DNA of 64,000 nucleotides from Halocatena marina (GTDB lineage: Archaea; Halobacteriota; Halobacteria; Halobacteriales; Haloarculaceae), in contig NZ_CP109785.1 of assembly GCF_025913575.1 (NCBI RefSeq), positions 1,054,001 to 1,118,000 on the forward strand, given 5' to 3'. Positions within the stretch are counted from its first letter, which is position 1. Each line of letters starts with the position of its first letter. The notes under the pieces were generated by a model. The model ran no database searches. It saw nothing but the letters and a program-made list of their open reading frames with translations, and was not told the origin of the DNA. Shown in pieces: positions 43,954 through 52,339 of this stretch. The position numbers and the translations under genes are program-made.

Positions 43954-45573
43954 ATGACACCAGACGATACATTCAAGCAGCAATCGAACGACAACATCAG
44001 AAGCGAAGACGAATCGTTCGGTACTGTTCATTCGAAATCGACTCGTGACAGTACCGCAGTTCGTTCGAGTTTGTCGTTCAGACGTCGGACTGTTTTACGA
44101 GCAGTGGGTGGCGGTATGGCACTCGGGCTTTTCGGCAGCAGTCCGACGAGCGGGGCAGCGGCCTCGTTCGGTGATGGGGTCAATCTCCAGCCCTCGTATT
44201 TCTGTCGCGGTGACCAGAATTTGGGCTGGGGTCTCATGAACCAGTATCCGGATATCCAGACGGTACGGATCGAAATTGAGCCGTTCTCGTTCAACGAGAT
44301 CAGCACGACGAGAGACGACGCAAAGCGATGGATCGACGAGGCCAACAGTCACGGATACGAAGTGATCGCAAGCTACCATCACTATCCGGATAACGGCTCG
44401 TCCAACGCGTCTGCACTGCAGACCGCGGCCGACTGGTGGGTCGATCACTATAGCTACCTCTCACAAGACTCGCCGTTCACCATTAATATGATGAACGAGT
44501 GGGGTGATCACAGCGTCACGGCTAGCCAGTACGCGTCGGCGTACAACGATGCACTCAGTACAGTTCGGTCGGGGACGAACTACTCCGGTCCAATTGTCTG
44601 TGACGCCCCCGGCTGGGGACAGGAGACACACCGACTTGCCGACGCTACATCACAGATCGACGATGACAACATCATTTGCTCGGTACACGTGTACCCGAGC
44701 GGATGGAATCAAGAGGTCAACGAGGCGCTACAGCCGTCCCATCTGGATGTGGTGGACGAGACGGGGTATCCCTGTATGGTTGGAGAGTTCGGAAACTGGG
44801 CATCGAGTCCCAGTGGGGCCGACTGGTCCGCGATTGTCGACCACGCTAAATCCTTGGGCTGGCCGGTGATCGGATGGGCATGGAACGGTGATGGCTCTGG
44901 CGATCCGATGAATATGTCGTCTCCTTACTGGGGCGACGACTGTGGTGCGACCTCGTATTCGGCATCTTCGTACTTCGATGTCGTGTACAACAAGCTCGGT
45001 AACGGCGGGAATGGCGGTGATGACACGACGGCTCCGAGCCGACCCCCTAATCTCTCGGTGACGGGCACAACAAGCTCTTCAGTTAGTGTGAGCTGGGACG
45101 GGTCCACTGATTCTGGCGGAAGCGGGCTGGCTCATTACGCAGTGTCGGTCGATGGCTTGCAGGACCAGACCGTCTCTGCTGGGACCACTACAGCAACCGT
45201 CGACTCACTTGCTGCGGAGACGAGCTACGAGATCGGCGTCTCTGCGGTTGATGGCGCAGGGAACGCATCGAACACGAGTACCGTTACAGCGACAACTTCC
45301 ACAGGGGATGGTGCAGGAGACGTGCTCGCGGAGGTAGAGCCGAGCACGACGACTGCGACCGTTGGCGAGCGGATCACGTTCCAAGTCGCGGACACTTCCG
45401 GCGATGAGCGGTGGATCACAGCTCTTGACTGGACGTTCGGGGACGGCACGACCGCGAGGGGCTGGTGGAACGAACACGCCTACGCGGCCGCAGGCACTTA
45501 CACGGTCGCGGTGACGGCCACCGCTAACGACGGAGACACGACCACTGACGAGGTGACCATCACTGTCTCCTGA
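43954..45573 (+). CDS. Tat-exported GH5 mannanase-like enzyme with FN3 and PKD domains
   Basis: A 539-residue enzyme. The Tat-type signal is FRRRTVLRAVGGG (about residues 41-53). The barrel (about 68-350) differs from the other GH5 enzymes and looks like the bacterial mannanase group (GH5_8): TINMMNEWGD with E182 as acid/base, CMVGEFGNW with E278 as nucleophile, and WPVIGWAWNGDG. Mannanases of this group cut beta-1,4-mannan backbones. An FN3 domain (about 358-450) and a PKD domain (about 455-539, ALDWTFGDGTT) follow. The FN3 DNA nearly repeats that of the first GH5 enzyme. It is the last gene of the five, followed by a strong hairpin. Confidence 0.88.
   Translation: MTPDDTFKQQSNDNIRSEDESFGTVHSKSTRDSTAVRSSLSFRRRTVLRAVGGGMALGLFGSSPTSGAAASFGDGVNLQPSYFCRGDQNLGWGLMNQYPDIQTVRIEIEPFSFNEISTTRDDAKRWIDEANSHGYEVIASYHHYPDNGSSNASALQTAADWWVDHYSYLSQDSPFTINMMNEWGDHSVTASQYASAYNDALSTVRSGTNYSGPIVCDAPGWGQETHRLADATSQIDDDNIICSVHVYPSGWNQEVNEALQPSHLDVVDETGYPCMVGEFGNWASSPSGADWSAIVDHAKSLGWPVIGWAWNGDGSGDPMNMSSPYWGDDCGATSYSASSYFDVVYNKLGNGGNGGDDTTAPSRPPNLSVTGTTSSSVSVSWDGSTDSGGSGLAHYAVSVDGLQDQTVSAGTTTATVDSLAAETSYEIGVSAVDGAGNASNTSTVTATTSTGDGAGDVLAEVEPSTTTATVGERITFQVADTSGDERWITALDWTFGDGTTARGWWNEHAYAAAGTYTVAVTATANDGDTTTDEVTITVS
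45052..45278 (+). repeat. FN3 coding repeat, copy 2
   Basis: Second copy of the FN3-coding segment at 37992-38218. The protein sequence around SVSWDGSTDSGGSGLAHYA is shared exactly, while synonymous sites have changed more than in the C-terminal module repeat. Confidence 0.75.
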
Positions 45574-45581
45574 TCAGTCTG

Positions 45582-45617
45582 GAGTCGTTGGTTCCGGTCG
45601 TTCGAACCGAACGACTC
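45582..45617 (+). terminator. Strong hairpin at the end of the hydrolase cluster
   Basis: GAGTCGTTGGTTC (45582-45594) pairs with GAACC (45604-45608) and AACGACTC (45610-45617), a 13-base stem with a single bulged base and a 9-base loop, eight bases after the stop codon of the mannanase-like gene. Likely marks the end of the operon transcript. Confidence 0.65.
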
Positions 45618-45811
45618 AGTCTCGAGATTCCATAGCATACCTCGCTCAGAATCAAATCTGAGAACGACCACGCGGGCGAAATCGGCCAACCCAAGACATC
45701 GAATCCAAACAGCCGAGTCGGTCTTAGTCCCACTATTTGCATATACAGAAAAGTAATATAATATTCATATCTAGAAATAAAATTTAAGGTTTAGTAAAAT
45801 AATTGGTTCGT

Positions 45812-47071
45812 ATGGTCAAACGAAGGGCCATACTGAAAAGTAGTATCGCATTCGGAACCCTTGGACTAGCAGGCAAAGTCGTGGGACAGCAGTCGACAGG
45901 ATCTCTCGAAACGACGCCAGCAGCTGACGATCAGCTGCCGTCGACAATAACGGCAGAGACGACGATTGCCGAGCTGTGTCCTCAGTACAACGACCCATAC
46001 TATGTCCCGCGTGACTTCCTCGATTACCTTCCGGGACAGAGTTCATCAAGCTCCGTAGCAGGAATGACAGATTCCGAGAAGGCAGAGCGGTTCGACTACA
46101 ATATCGAGGCAGTTCGGAATAAAGTTGAGGATGGTACGCTCACACTCGGTGAGTTGGGCACGCAAGCCTTGCCATTTGTCCAGACTCTTGCGGCCGCTGA
46201 TTTCCCGGCTCACGCAACCGTCAAGCTCCTTCCACGGCTTGCGTTGGTTCCCGACGAAACAGAACAACTGTCTCTTCACAATCAACCCCAGAGTGTTTGG
46301 GATGAGACTGCGGGTCCCGTCACTGCAAACAACAATCCGGCACAGTTCACGCAGAATCAGTGGCCGACCGATGCCCGCACATACAGTCCCGAGGAGGTCG
46401 CTATTCGCGATCGAGTTCACGACCAGCCAATGAACGAGGAGTGGGGAAGTGCTGCTCCGCTTCCAGACGATGTGCTTTACAGCGACACAAACCCCGTTCT
46501 CGATGCGGCGAGTCAGAAGGTTCATCCGGTGACTGGTGAGTCTCTCGATGGTGACGGTTTTACCGCCACTGCACCGATGGTAGCTGAGATCAAAATGCAC
46601 GTTCTCAACGACGGCTACTGGTATCAGTATCTCAAATTCAAGAACGTTAGTTCGATTCCCTACCATCTCGATGGTGCCATTCTCTGGTGGTTAGGACCGT
46701 CGGGAATGGGTCGAAACCTAGCAGACGGTCACTACAACAATGTTCAGCGTCCGAATCCATCTCTCGGTCATCCACAACGAGACGTCATTGAGGTCATCCA
46801 CGACGGTTACGAGGGTCTCTCTGTGTACGCGATTCGACTGGCCTACCACGATCAGCCCTACCACATGCGGACTGCCTACCCAAACCAGTGTTGGTCACTC
46901 GAAATTGGTACGCCCGCGTATGCGACGACCGTATCGTATCCGACGCCCGCGGAGCGCCAACAGCTCGTCGATACGATGTTGGATTCACTCCACGTCGAGC
47001 TGGAGACGAATATGGATATGAATGATGATCTCTTAGAGGCGGTTGACCTCAAACATCGGGTCCCAAACTAG
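45812..47071 (+). CDS. Exported protein of unknown function
   Basis: A 419-residue protein. The N terminus MVKRRAILKSSIAFGTLGLAG has a paired arginine and hydrophobic stretch, consistent with a Tat or Sec signal, with possible cleavage near VVGQQ. The rest is soluble, with repeated Trp, Tyr, His and Pro in the second half (GYWYQYLKFKNVS, HLDGAILWWLGPSGMG, GHYNNVQRPNP, AYHDQPYHMRTAYPNQCW). I do not recognise the family. I chose the ATG at 45812; a TTTAAG/TTTAGTAAA region about 20-30 bases upstream could be a promoter. It follows the hydrolase cluster on the same strand after a hairpin, so a role with polysaccharides is possible but unproven. Confidence 0.75.
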   Translation: MVKRRAILKSSIAFGTLGLAGKVVGQQSTGSLETTPAADDQLPSTITAETTIAELCPQYNDPYYVPRDFLDYLPGQSSSSSVAGMTDSEKAERFDYNIEAVRNKVEDGTLTLGELGTQALPFVQTLAAADFPAHATVKLLPRLALVPDETEQLSLHNQPQSVWDETAGPVTANNNPAQFTQNQWPTDARTYSPEEVAIRDRVHDQPMNEEWGSAAPLPDDVLYSDTNPVLDAASQKVHPVTGESLDGDGFTATAPMVAEIKMHVLNDGYWYQYLKFKNVSSIPYHLDGAILWWLGPSGMGRNLADGHYNNVQRPNPSLGHPQRDVIEVIHDGYEGLSVYAIRLAYHDQPYHMRTAYPNQCWSLEIGTPAYATTVSYPTPAERQQLVDTMLDSLHVELETNMDMNDDLLEAVDLKHRVPN

Positions 47072-47952
47072 CTGTGTTCCCAACGCGAAGAACTCGGGAC
47101 TGTTGTATGCAATCTCAAGCAGACTGTTCGGGCAGGCCACCGTGGCCGCGATCGACGCTGGGAACTGATTGGGAGGATCGCTGGTCTAACTCTCGTGATC
47201 ACCAACCGGACCGAGGCTGTTTGACAACAGTTCTAACACGAGAGCGTGAGTGTGACCGATCTTGGGAGAGCACTCTTGACCTTCCGTATGCGAACAGACC
47301 TGACGGTGATGTATTATACGAACATATATAATATCTTAGTGAAATAAGTCGTTATTCTACAACTACTACCGCGCAAAGTATAGATTCCGACCAATCAACT
47401 CGTATAACACTCGATCGACCATAACTGAGTTAGCATTCGACTGTGGAACATCATTTAGTTGGTATAATTAAAATCAGGTATGCTTAACAAAGCGACATAT
47501 GGTTGTCAACACATCAGAGATCAAATATCCCAATAAAATGCTATTTACCAGCGCAAACCAACGAATCCACTCCATAGAACTTGATGAAATACTCGTTAAT
47601 AGCACTTCTTTGACTGTTACTAATGTAATACGTGTAAAACACCAACCTTAATATATAGCTACAATTATCAAATAATATACATTTTTGAGAGTGTCTGACA
47701 GATGTATCAGCTAATGCCCATTACCTTCTATATCCTGATAGCTCCCATGATATGATTAATAGGTGTTATTTATTGCTCTGCAAGGACACTGCTCACAGAG
47801 TAGATAGTATCGTTGCCAGTACATTCACTTTCGCCTCGCTTAGCAGTTCTATATACCGTCTCGGGGCCACGAATGTAGTGGGTCGCTCCTGTCCTACAAC
47901 TGCAAAACGTTACCATGCCATTAATCGAAACAAACCAAATGAGGAGAGACCG
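47072..47952. other. Long AT-rich spacer before the DUF899 gene
   Basis: About 880 bases without a supportable gene. The frame of the DUF899 gene is open back to 47752, but that extension does not look coding. The composition is strongly AT-rich from 47330 to 47760. GAGGAG (47941-47946) six bases before the GTG at 47953 is a good ribosome-binding site. Confidence 0.5.
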
Positions 47953-48699
47953 GTGAATCTTCCAGATGTCGTCTCACGAGATGAGTGGCGAGTCGCCCGT
48001 GAGGAGTTGCTGGCCAAAGAAAAGGAACTTACCAAAGCACGGGATGAACTGAACACCGCACGCCGTCAGCTTCCGATGGTCGAGATTGAGTCAGATTACG
48101 TCTTTGAGGGCACGGCTGGCGAGGCTAGCCTCCTCGATCTATTCGAGGGCCGTCGTCAGCTCATCATTTATCATTTCATGTTCGATCCAAATTGGGATGA
48201 GGGCTGTTCAAGCTGCTCGTCCGGAGCTGACGAAGTTTCGGAGGGGCTTCTCGAGCACTTACACTCCCGCGACACGACATTGGCGTATGTTTCCCGCGCG
48301 CCGCTAACCAAACTAGAACTATTCAAACAGCGCAAAGGATGGACGTTTCCCTGGTACTCATCGTACGATAGCGACTTCAACTACGACTTTCATGTCACTC
48401 TGGATGAGTCCGCTGCTCCTATCGAGTATAACTATCGAACCACATCCGACCACGAGAAAGCAGGGACGTCATACTACGTCGAGGGCGAGCAACCCATCGA
48501 ACGCCACGGACATAGCTGCTTTTTACGTGATGGCGACAGCGTCTTTCACACCTACTCCACGTACGGCCGTGGTGCCGAAATGGTCGGAGGCTCGTACTAC
48601 TTCCTTGATCTGACTGCGCTGGGTCGACAGGAAGATTGGGAGAAGCCAGAGGGCCGCGTGAACCGCAAACGACCACCCGACCCAGACCTTTCGACGTAG
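47953..48699 (+). CDS. DUF899-family thioredoxin-like protein
   Basis: A 248-residue protein starting at a GTG. The start is supported by a GAGGAG site six bases upstream and because the family normally begins at this point (NLPDVVSRDEWRVAREELLAKEKE). The middle (DYVFEGTAGEASLLDLFEGRRQLIIYHFMF, DEGCSSCSSGADEV) is the usual DUF899 core with a CxxC-like pair, and WTFPWYSSYDSDFNYDFHVT follows. DUF899 proteins have a thioredoxin-like fold; the reaction is unknown. The family is common in bacteria, and the Shine-Dalgarno-led GTG start suggests import from bacteria. Confidence 0.87.
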   Translation: MNLPDVVSRDEWRVAREELLAKEKELTKARDELNTARRQLPMVEIESDYVFEGTAGEASLLDLFEGRRQLIIYHFMFDPNWDEGCSSCSSGADEVSEGLLEHLHSRDTTLAYVSRAPLTKLELFKQRKGWTFPWYSSYDSDFNYDFHVTLDESAAPIEYNYRTTSDHEKAGTSYYVEGEQPIERHGHSCFLRDGDSVFHTYSTYGRGAEMVGGSYYFLDLTALGRQEDWEKPEGRVNRKRPPDPDLST

Positions 48700-48700
48700 A

Positions 48701-48723
48701 CTGGATTCATTGTTGTCATCCAG
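48701..48723 (+). terminator. Hairpin plus T run after the DUF899 gene
   Basis: CTGGAT (48701-48706) pairs with ATCCAG (48718-48723) around an 11-base loop and is followed by GTTTTC. It starts one base after the stop codon. Confidence 0.5.
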
Positions 48724-49049
48724 GTTTTCGCGCGGATAGGATGGTTTCTGTGATCGTTCCAACTGCCATTCTCAAAAATAGCAAGTATTCGACATATACT
48801 TGTACACAGAATGTGAGATAACACTAAAGACGGCTAACTGTGATTTGGATCTCTAATCGATTCTGGCCCATGAAATCATTTTCATTGCACCATCTACCCA
48901 AACTGATTAAATTCGATATAGCGATATACACTGTAGCACTGAGGTGGGACAGAATATAAATGATACACGCCTGATTTATCTCACACAATTACCGTCGAGA
49001 TTGAGAATGTCTAATCAGTTTGTTGAACGCTACCGGAAACTACTGCCCT
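48724..49049. other. Spacer between convergent genes
   Basis: About 326 bases; AT-rich, nothing recognised. Confidence 0.4.
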
Positions 49050-50255
49050 TCATGCGTCACTTGAGCGTGGCATCACCATTCGATCTCCTGTCACATACAG
49101 ATACGAAACGGCCCCCAGTCCTCCGACACCGATCAGCGCACCGACTAAACCAAGACTGGCGTACGAGTCAAGAACAGTGAGCGTTACACTTCCGATCGCC
49201 GACCCGAGCGCGATCCCTAAAAACTGTCCTGAGAGCGTAAGTGCCAAGACAACTTCTCGTGACTCTGGTGCGGCCTGAAGCAGGCGGTTCTGTTGGGTCG
49301 GAATCAGTGCGAACACTGCGCTTGCGCCAATCATGAGTGCTGCTATTGCACCCACAATCGCTCCGATCGATCCAGCAACCGGAGCCAGCAACCAGAATGG
49401 GAAAATGCCGAGAATCACACCGACGAAGATGCCAAGCAGCATTTTCGTTGTATTCCAGTGATCTGATCCATAGCCGCCAACAGTGGCTCCCCCGATGCCC
49501 CCGACGCCGAGAAGAAGCTGTAGTAAGCTAACACCAGTGTTGCCGAATCCTGTGATGTTACGCAGCAACGGCCCGATGAATGTGACACCGACAAACACAC
49601 TTGTGAACGCTGTCGTGATCAATCCAATATTCACGATGACTGCTGGTCGCCTGATAACCTGTAATGCTTGAAGTCCGACAGTTGAGTCTGTAGCCTCAAC
49701 TGATGGTAAGAACACCCACAATCCGATGAATGCGAGAAGAGCGATGCTACCGACAAAGGCAAAGGTTGCGCGCCACCCACCGTATCCACCAATAAGCGTC
49801 CCCAGTGGAAGTCCCACGACGAATGATCCTGCTGAGCCTGCAACGACAAGTCCAATTGCCTGACCTTTCTTTCCGGCTGGTGCGAGCGCGGCGGCGACTG
49901 AAACGGCAACAGGAACAAAGATCGCTGCCCCAACAGCAATGATTGCCCGATCGAACACGAGTAATTCGAACGTGGGAAGAATAGCGGCAACTGCGTTTGT
50001 AACACCGTATAACAGAACTGTCCCGAGGAGGAGACGTTTCCGAGCGACGGTTCCAGTGAGCGAGACGAGTATCGGTGAACCGACGATGACAACAACAGCG
50101 TAGATCGTTACGAGCAAGCCAGCACTTCCTTCCGAGACGCCAAGATCTCCCGCAAGTTCACCGAGCACCCCCGTGAAGACGAGATTACCCGTTCCCATGA
50201 CGAATGTTCCGAAGGTTAGCACCAACAATCGCTTGTGCGGAGTGGTGTCACTCAT
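49050..50255 (-). CDS. MFS transporter (DHA1/AraJ-like exporter)
   Basis: A 401-residue membrane protein with twelve hydrophobic segments. The loop between helices 2 and 3 (SLTGTVARKRLLLGTVLLYG) carries the MFS motif A region, and the segment AGSAGSFVVGLPLGTLIGGYGGWRATFAFVG matches the antiporter motif C area of the 12-helix drug exporter family. The overall type is that of AraJ/YdhP-like proteins, which export drugs, sugars or amino acids by proton exchange. The substrate is unknown. It is a single gene with its own promoter region on the right. Confidence 0.9.
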   Translation of the reverse strand: MSDTTPHKRLLVLTFGTFVMGTGNLVFTGVLGELAGDLGVSEGSAGLLVTIYAVVVIVGSPILVSLTGTVARKRLLLGTVLLYGVTNAVAAILPTFELLVFDRAIIAVGAAIFVPVAVSVAAALAPAGKKGQAIGLVVAGSAGSFVVGLPLGTLIGGYGGWRATFAFVGSIALLAFIGLWVFLPSVEATDSTVGLQALQVIRRPAVIVNIGLITTAFTSVFVGVTFIGPLLRNITGFGNTGVSLLQLLLGVGGIGGATVGGYGSDHWNTTKMLLGIFVGVILGIFPFWLLAPVAGSIGAIVGAIAALMIGASAVFALIPTQQNRLLQAAPESREVVLALTLSGQFLGIALGSAIGSVTLTVLDSYASLGLVGALIGVGGLGAVSYLYVTGDRMVMPRSSDA

Positions 50256-50636
50256 CGGTTATCTATCCCCCCGACCACGACTGATCGATTGTTAGTCTAT
50301 CGTCGGTTATCTCGATAATGAAGAGAGTAGCCGTCGAGAACAGTGTTGATACCAATGCTGTACAGCTTTGAGTTGATAATTTATCCATGACGTACTATCT
50401 CCTCGCGCACTACTTTTTATCCACAGGTGGTATAAATTAACTAGCTTATAACTAGTTTAATCGTGGTGGTTTATGATACTCACTCGGTTTCGGAAAATCG
50501 TTCAAAGAGTAGAACTGTCGTTTTACGCTTGCGCTCTGAGTCCGATGTTATTTCTCTGAATATTATAATTTTCCGGATCTAAATAATTGCAATATATAGT
50601 GTACGAACGAGGATACGGATTCCACGTGTTGGTTAA
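50256..50636. other. Spacer, AT-rich
   Basis: About 380 bases between two genes on the - strand; presumably contains the promoter of the MFS gene. No clear repeat or frame. Confidence 0.4.
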
Positions 50637-51368
50637 TCAATAGCGAGGGGTCGTTAGCATGATGCGTGCATAGTGACTCCATACCCATATGACTATATTG
50701 ATGCATTTGGCCGACACCAGCAGGAGGACGAATCCAAGCGCAGAAATGAGGAGTGCGCTGGTGAGTGTTTCAATCTGCCACGCTCCGAGCGCGAATGTCG
50801 TTGTGAGACCAACGAGGAGGGAGTCCCAACCGAACAAAAGCTGAAGGGTAATATCAGTACGTGGAATCGGTCCAAACACGACGACAGAAGTACTCTCGTA
50901 GTACAGAGGTGCTAGCAAGAAGCTGACTGTCGTCGCCAACAGCGACCCCACCACCCCAAACGCGACACTACCGTACGCGAACTCACTCAGCAGATACACC
51001 ACCGCCGTCCACGTTTGCAGACGAGTCACAAGCTGCTTCGTTCGGGACCAGAGTCCTCGGGTCTTCTCAGCCGGAGTCGGGTGGATATCGACAGCTAACA
51101 ACGTCCGAAGGATCATTCGTTCGAACGCTGCCAACGCAACCACCACGACGAGTAATCCGACGAGAATAGGGATCCCAACGAAGATGGATACGAGTGGCAG
51201 CCCCAGTAGAAATCCGGTTGTGAGTAGGGTGAAGTAACAGATTCCAAGCGGAAACATAACTACGAGATAACAAAGATTGCGGTACGTCTGCGTTCGTACT
51301 AGATCTTTGAGGAGATGGGAGAGCAGCCGAGAAATAGTCTTTGAGTGAGATGAGATTTTAATTGACAT
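50637..51368 (-). CDS. Sensor-domain-type membrane protein
   Basis: A 243-residue protein with four to six membrane segments. The first part (RTQTYRNLCYLVVMFPLGICYF, LLGLPLVSIFVGIPILVGLLVV, FERMILRTLL) has the arrangement of the haloarchaeal and bacterial 'putative sensor' membrane domain, which in other proteins precedes a histidine kinase. Here no kinase domain follows, so it is a stand-alone sensor or a membrane protein of another role. The second half (GLLTTTFALGAWQIETLTSALLISALGFVLLL pattern) holds the last helices. It is divergent from the halocyanin gene. Confidence 0.72.
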   Translation of the reverse strand: MSIKISSHSKTISRLLSHLLKDLVRTQTYRNLCYLVVMFPLGICYFTLLTTGFLLGLPLVSIFVGIPILVGLLVVVVALAAFERMILRTLLAVDIHPTPAEKTRGLWSRTKQLVTRLQTWTAVVYLLSEFAYGSVAFGVVGSLLATTVSFLLAPLYYESTSVVVFGPIPRTDITLQLLFGWDSLLVGLTTTFALGAWQIETLTSALLISALGFVLLLVSAKCINIVIWVWSHYARIMLTTPRY

Positions 51369-51516
51369 TTTGATACTCTACCCGTTCGAAATGTTCTCGT
51401 TCAACCGATAGACTGTGTGCATCCTTAATCGATCCGGTTCGACTAAATTGATGTCTGTTTCAAAATCAGGCGTGGTGATGCTGTGATAGTAGTGAGAGAC
51501 ACGGAATTAGTGGTAG

Positions 51517-51570
51517 CGTGATCAGCTGTGTATGCTAGCATGCAAAAGAGGCGACGCTGATCACGTCGCC
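51517..51570. promoter_or_regulatory. Palindrome cluster in the divergent region before halocyanin
   Basis: CGTGATCAGC (51517-51526) is the exact reverse complement of GCTGATCACG (51556-51565). Between them lies a perfect palindrome ATGCTAGCAT (51532-51541), and GGCGACG (51550-51556) pairs with CGTCGCC (51564-51570). The alternatives cannot all form at once. AT-rich ATATATAACT (51571-51580) follows. The site lies between divergent genes and may bind a regulator or form a switchable RNA. Confidence 0.5.
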
Positions 51571-51664
51571 ATATATAACTATTTCCCAGAACTGCTCCGA
51601 TAGCGACTCTGCTCCTCTGATTATACTGCGCTCCTTCAATCGAACAAATGGAGCGAAACAACGT

Positions 51665-52240
51665 ATGGCTGAGACAGAGACAAACCGAAACCAGAAGCTG
51701 GCGTCATCCAGATCACAACCCGAGAAATCGTGTTATTTTGCGACAGATCGGCGAAATTTCCTACGTGCGGTGGGTGGTCTCACCACTCTCGGTTTGCTAG
51801 CAGGATGTATTGGTGGAATGAGCGAAAACGCAAACGCAGACGATAAAAGTGCAAGTAGCGTCGATGGCTGGCTCGCTGAGTCAGACAATTACGATTCGAT
51901 CACGGACATGACGGGAGAAGCTGCTGTCACTATCGAAGTCGGTCCCGAGAGTAACGAACACGTGTTCGCCCCAGCAGCAGTCCGTATCGATCCAGAAACG
52001 ACGGTCACGTGGAAGTGGATCGGCAGTGGATATCACAATGTTGTCGATAGGGATGGGCAGTTCGAAAGCGGGGAACCAGAGGAAACGGCCACGTTCGAAC
52101 ATGAATTCAAAACGACAGGAATGTACTTCTACTACTGCACACCGCATAAATCGGTTGGGATGAAGGGTGTGCTCATCGTCGGAAATGACAGTGACAGTAC
52201 ATCCAGCAATAGTACGGAAACTGGTACGGGTAGTGAATGA
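51665..52240 (+). CDS. Halocyanin-like blue copper lipoprotein
   Basis: A 191-residue protein. The Tat motif (TDRRNFLRAVGG) and lipobox (LLAGC, Cys 48) show export and lipid anchoring. The cupredoxin domain (about 84-172) has all type 1 copper ligands: H124 in SGYHNV, C158 in YYCTPH, H161 and M166 in GMKG. Halocyanins carry electrons on the outer face of the membrane in haloarchaea. A Ser/Thr-rich tail (about 175-191) closes the protein. It is preceded by a region of palindromes. Confidence 0.92.
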   Translation: MAETETNRNQKLASSRSQPEKSCYFATDRRNFLRAVGGLTTLGLLAGCIGGMSENANADDKSASSVDGWLAESDNYDSITDMTGEAAVTIEVGPESNEHVFAPAAVRIDPETTVTWKWIGSGYHNVVDRDGQFESGEPEETATFEHEFKTTGMYFYYCTPHKSVGMKGVLIVGNDSDSTSSNSTETGTGSE

Positions 52241-52249
52241 ATCACGGAC

Positions 52250-52270
52250 AACCCTACTCAGATGGGTTTT
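52250..52270 (+). terminator. Hairpin and T run after halocyanin
   Basis: AACCC (52250-52254) pairs with GGGTT (52264-52268) around a 9-base loop and runs on as TTTT (52267-52270). Short stem, so moderate support. Confidence 0.35.
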
Positions 52271-52339
52271 GCGGATTCGGAAAAATGCTTGTTCTGCCGT
52301 TTGAGCGTACTGGCTCTTGAATCGAGAAAATTTCTCGAA

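Noticed and set aside
46046..46666. 206-codon frame on the - strand inside the exported unknown protein gene
   Set aside because: Antisense to a frame with a proper export signal and aromatic-rich, protein-like composition; the antisense product resembles nothing.
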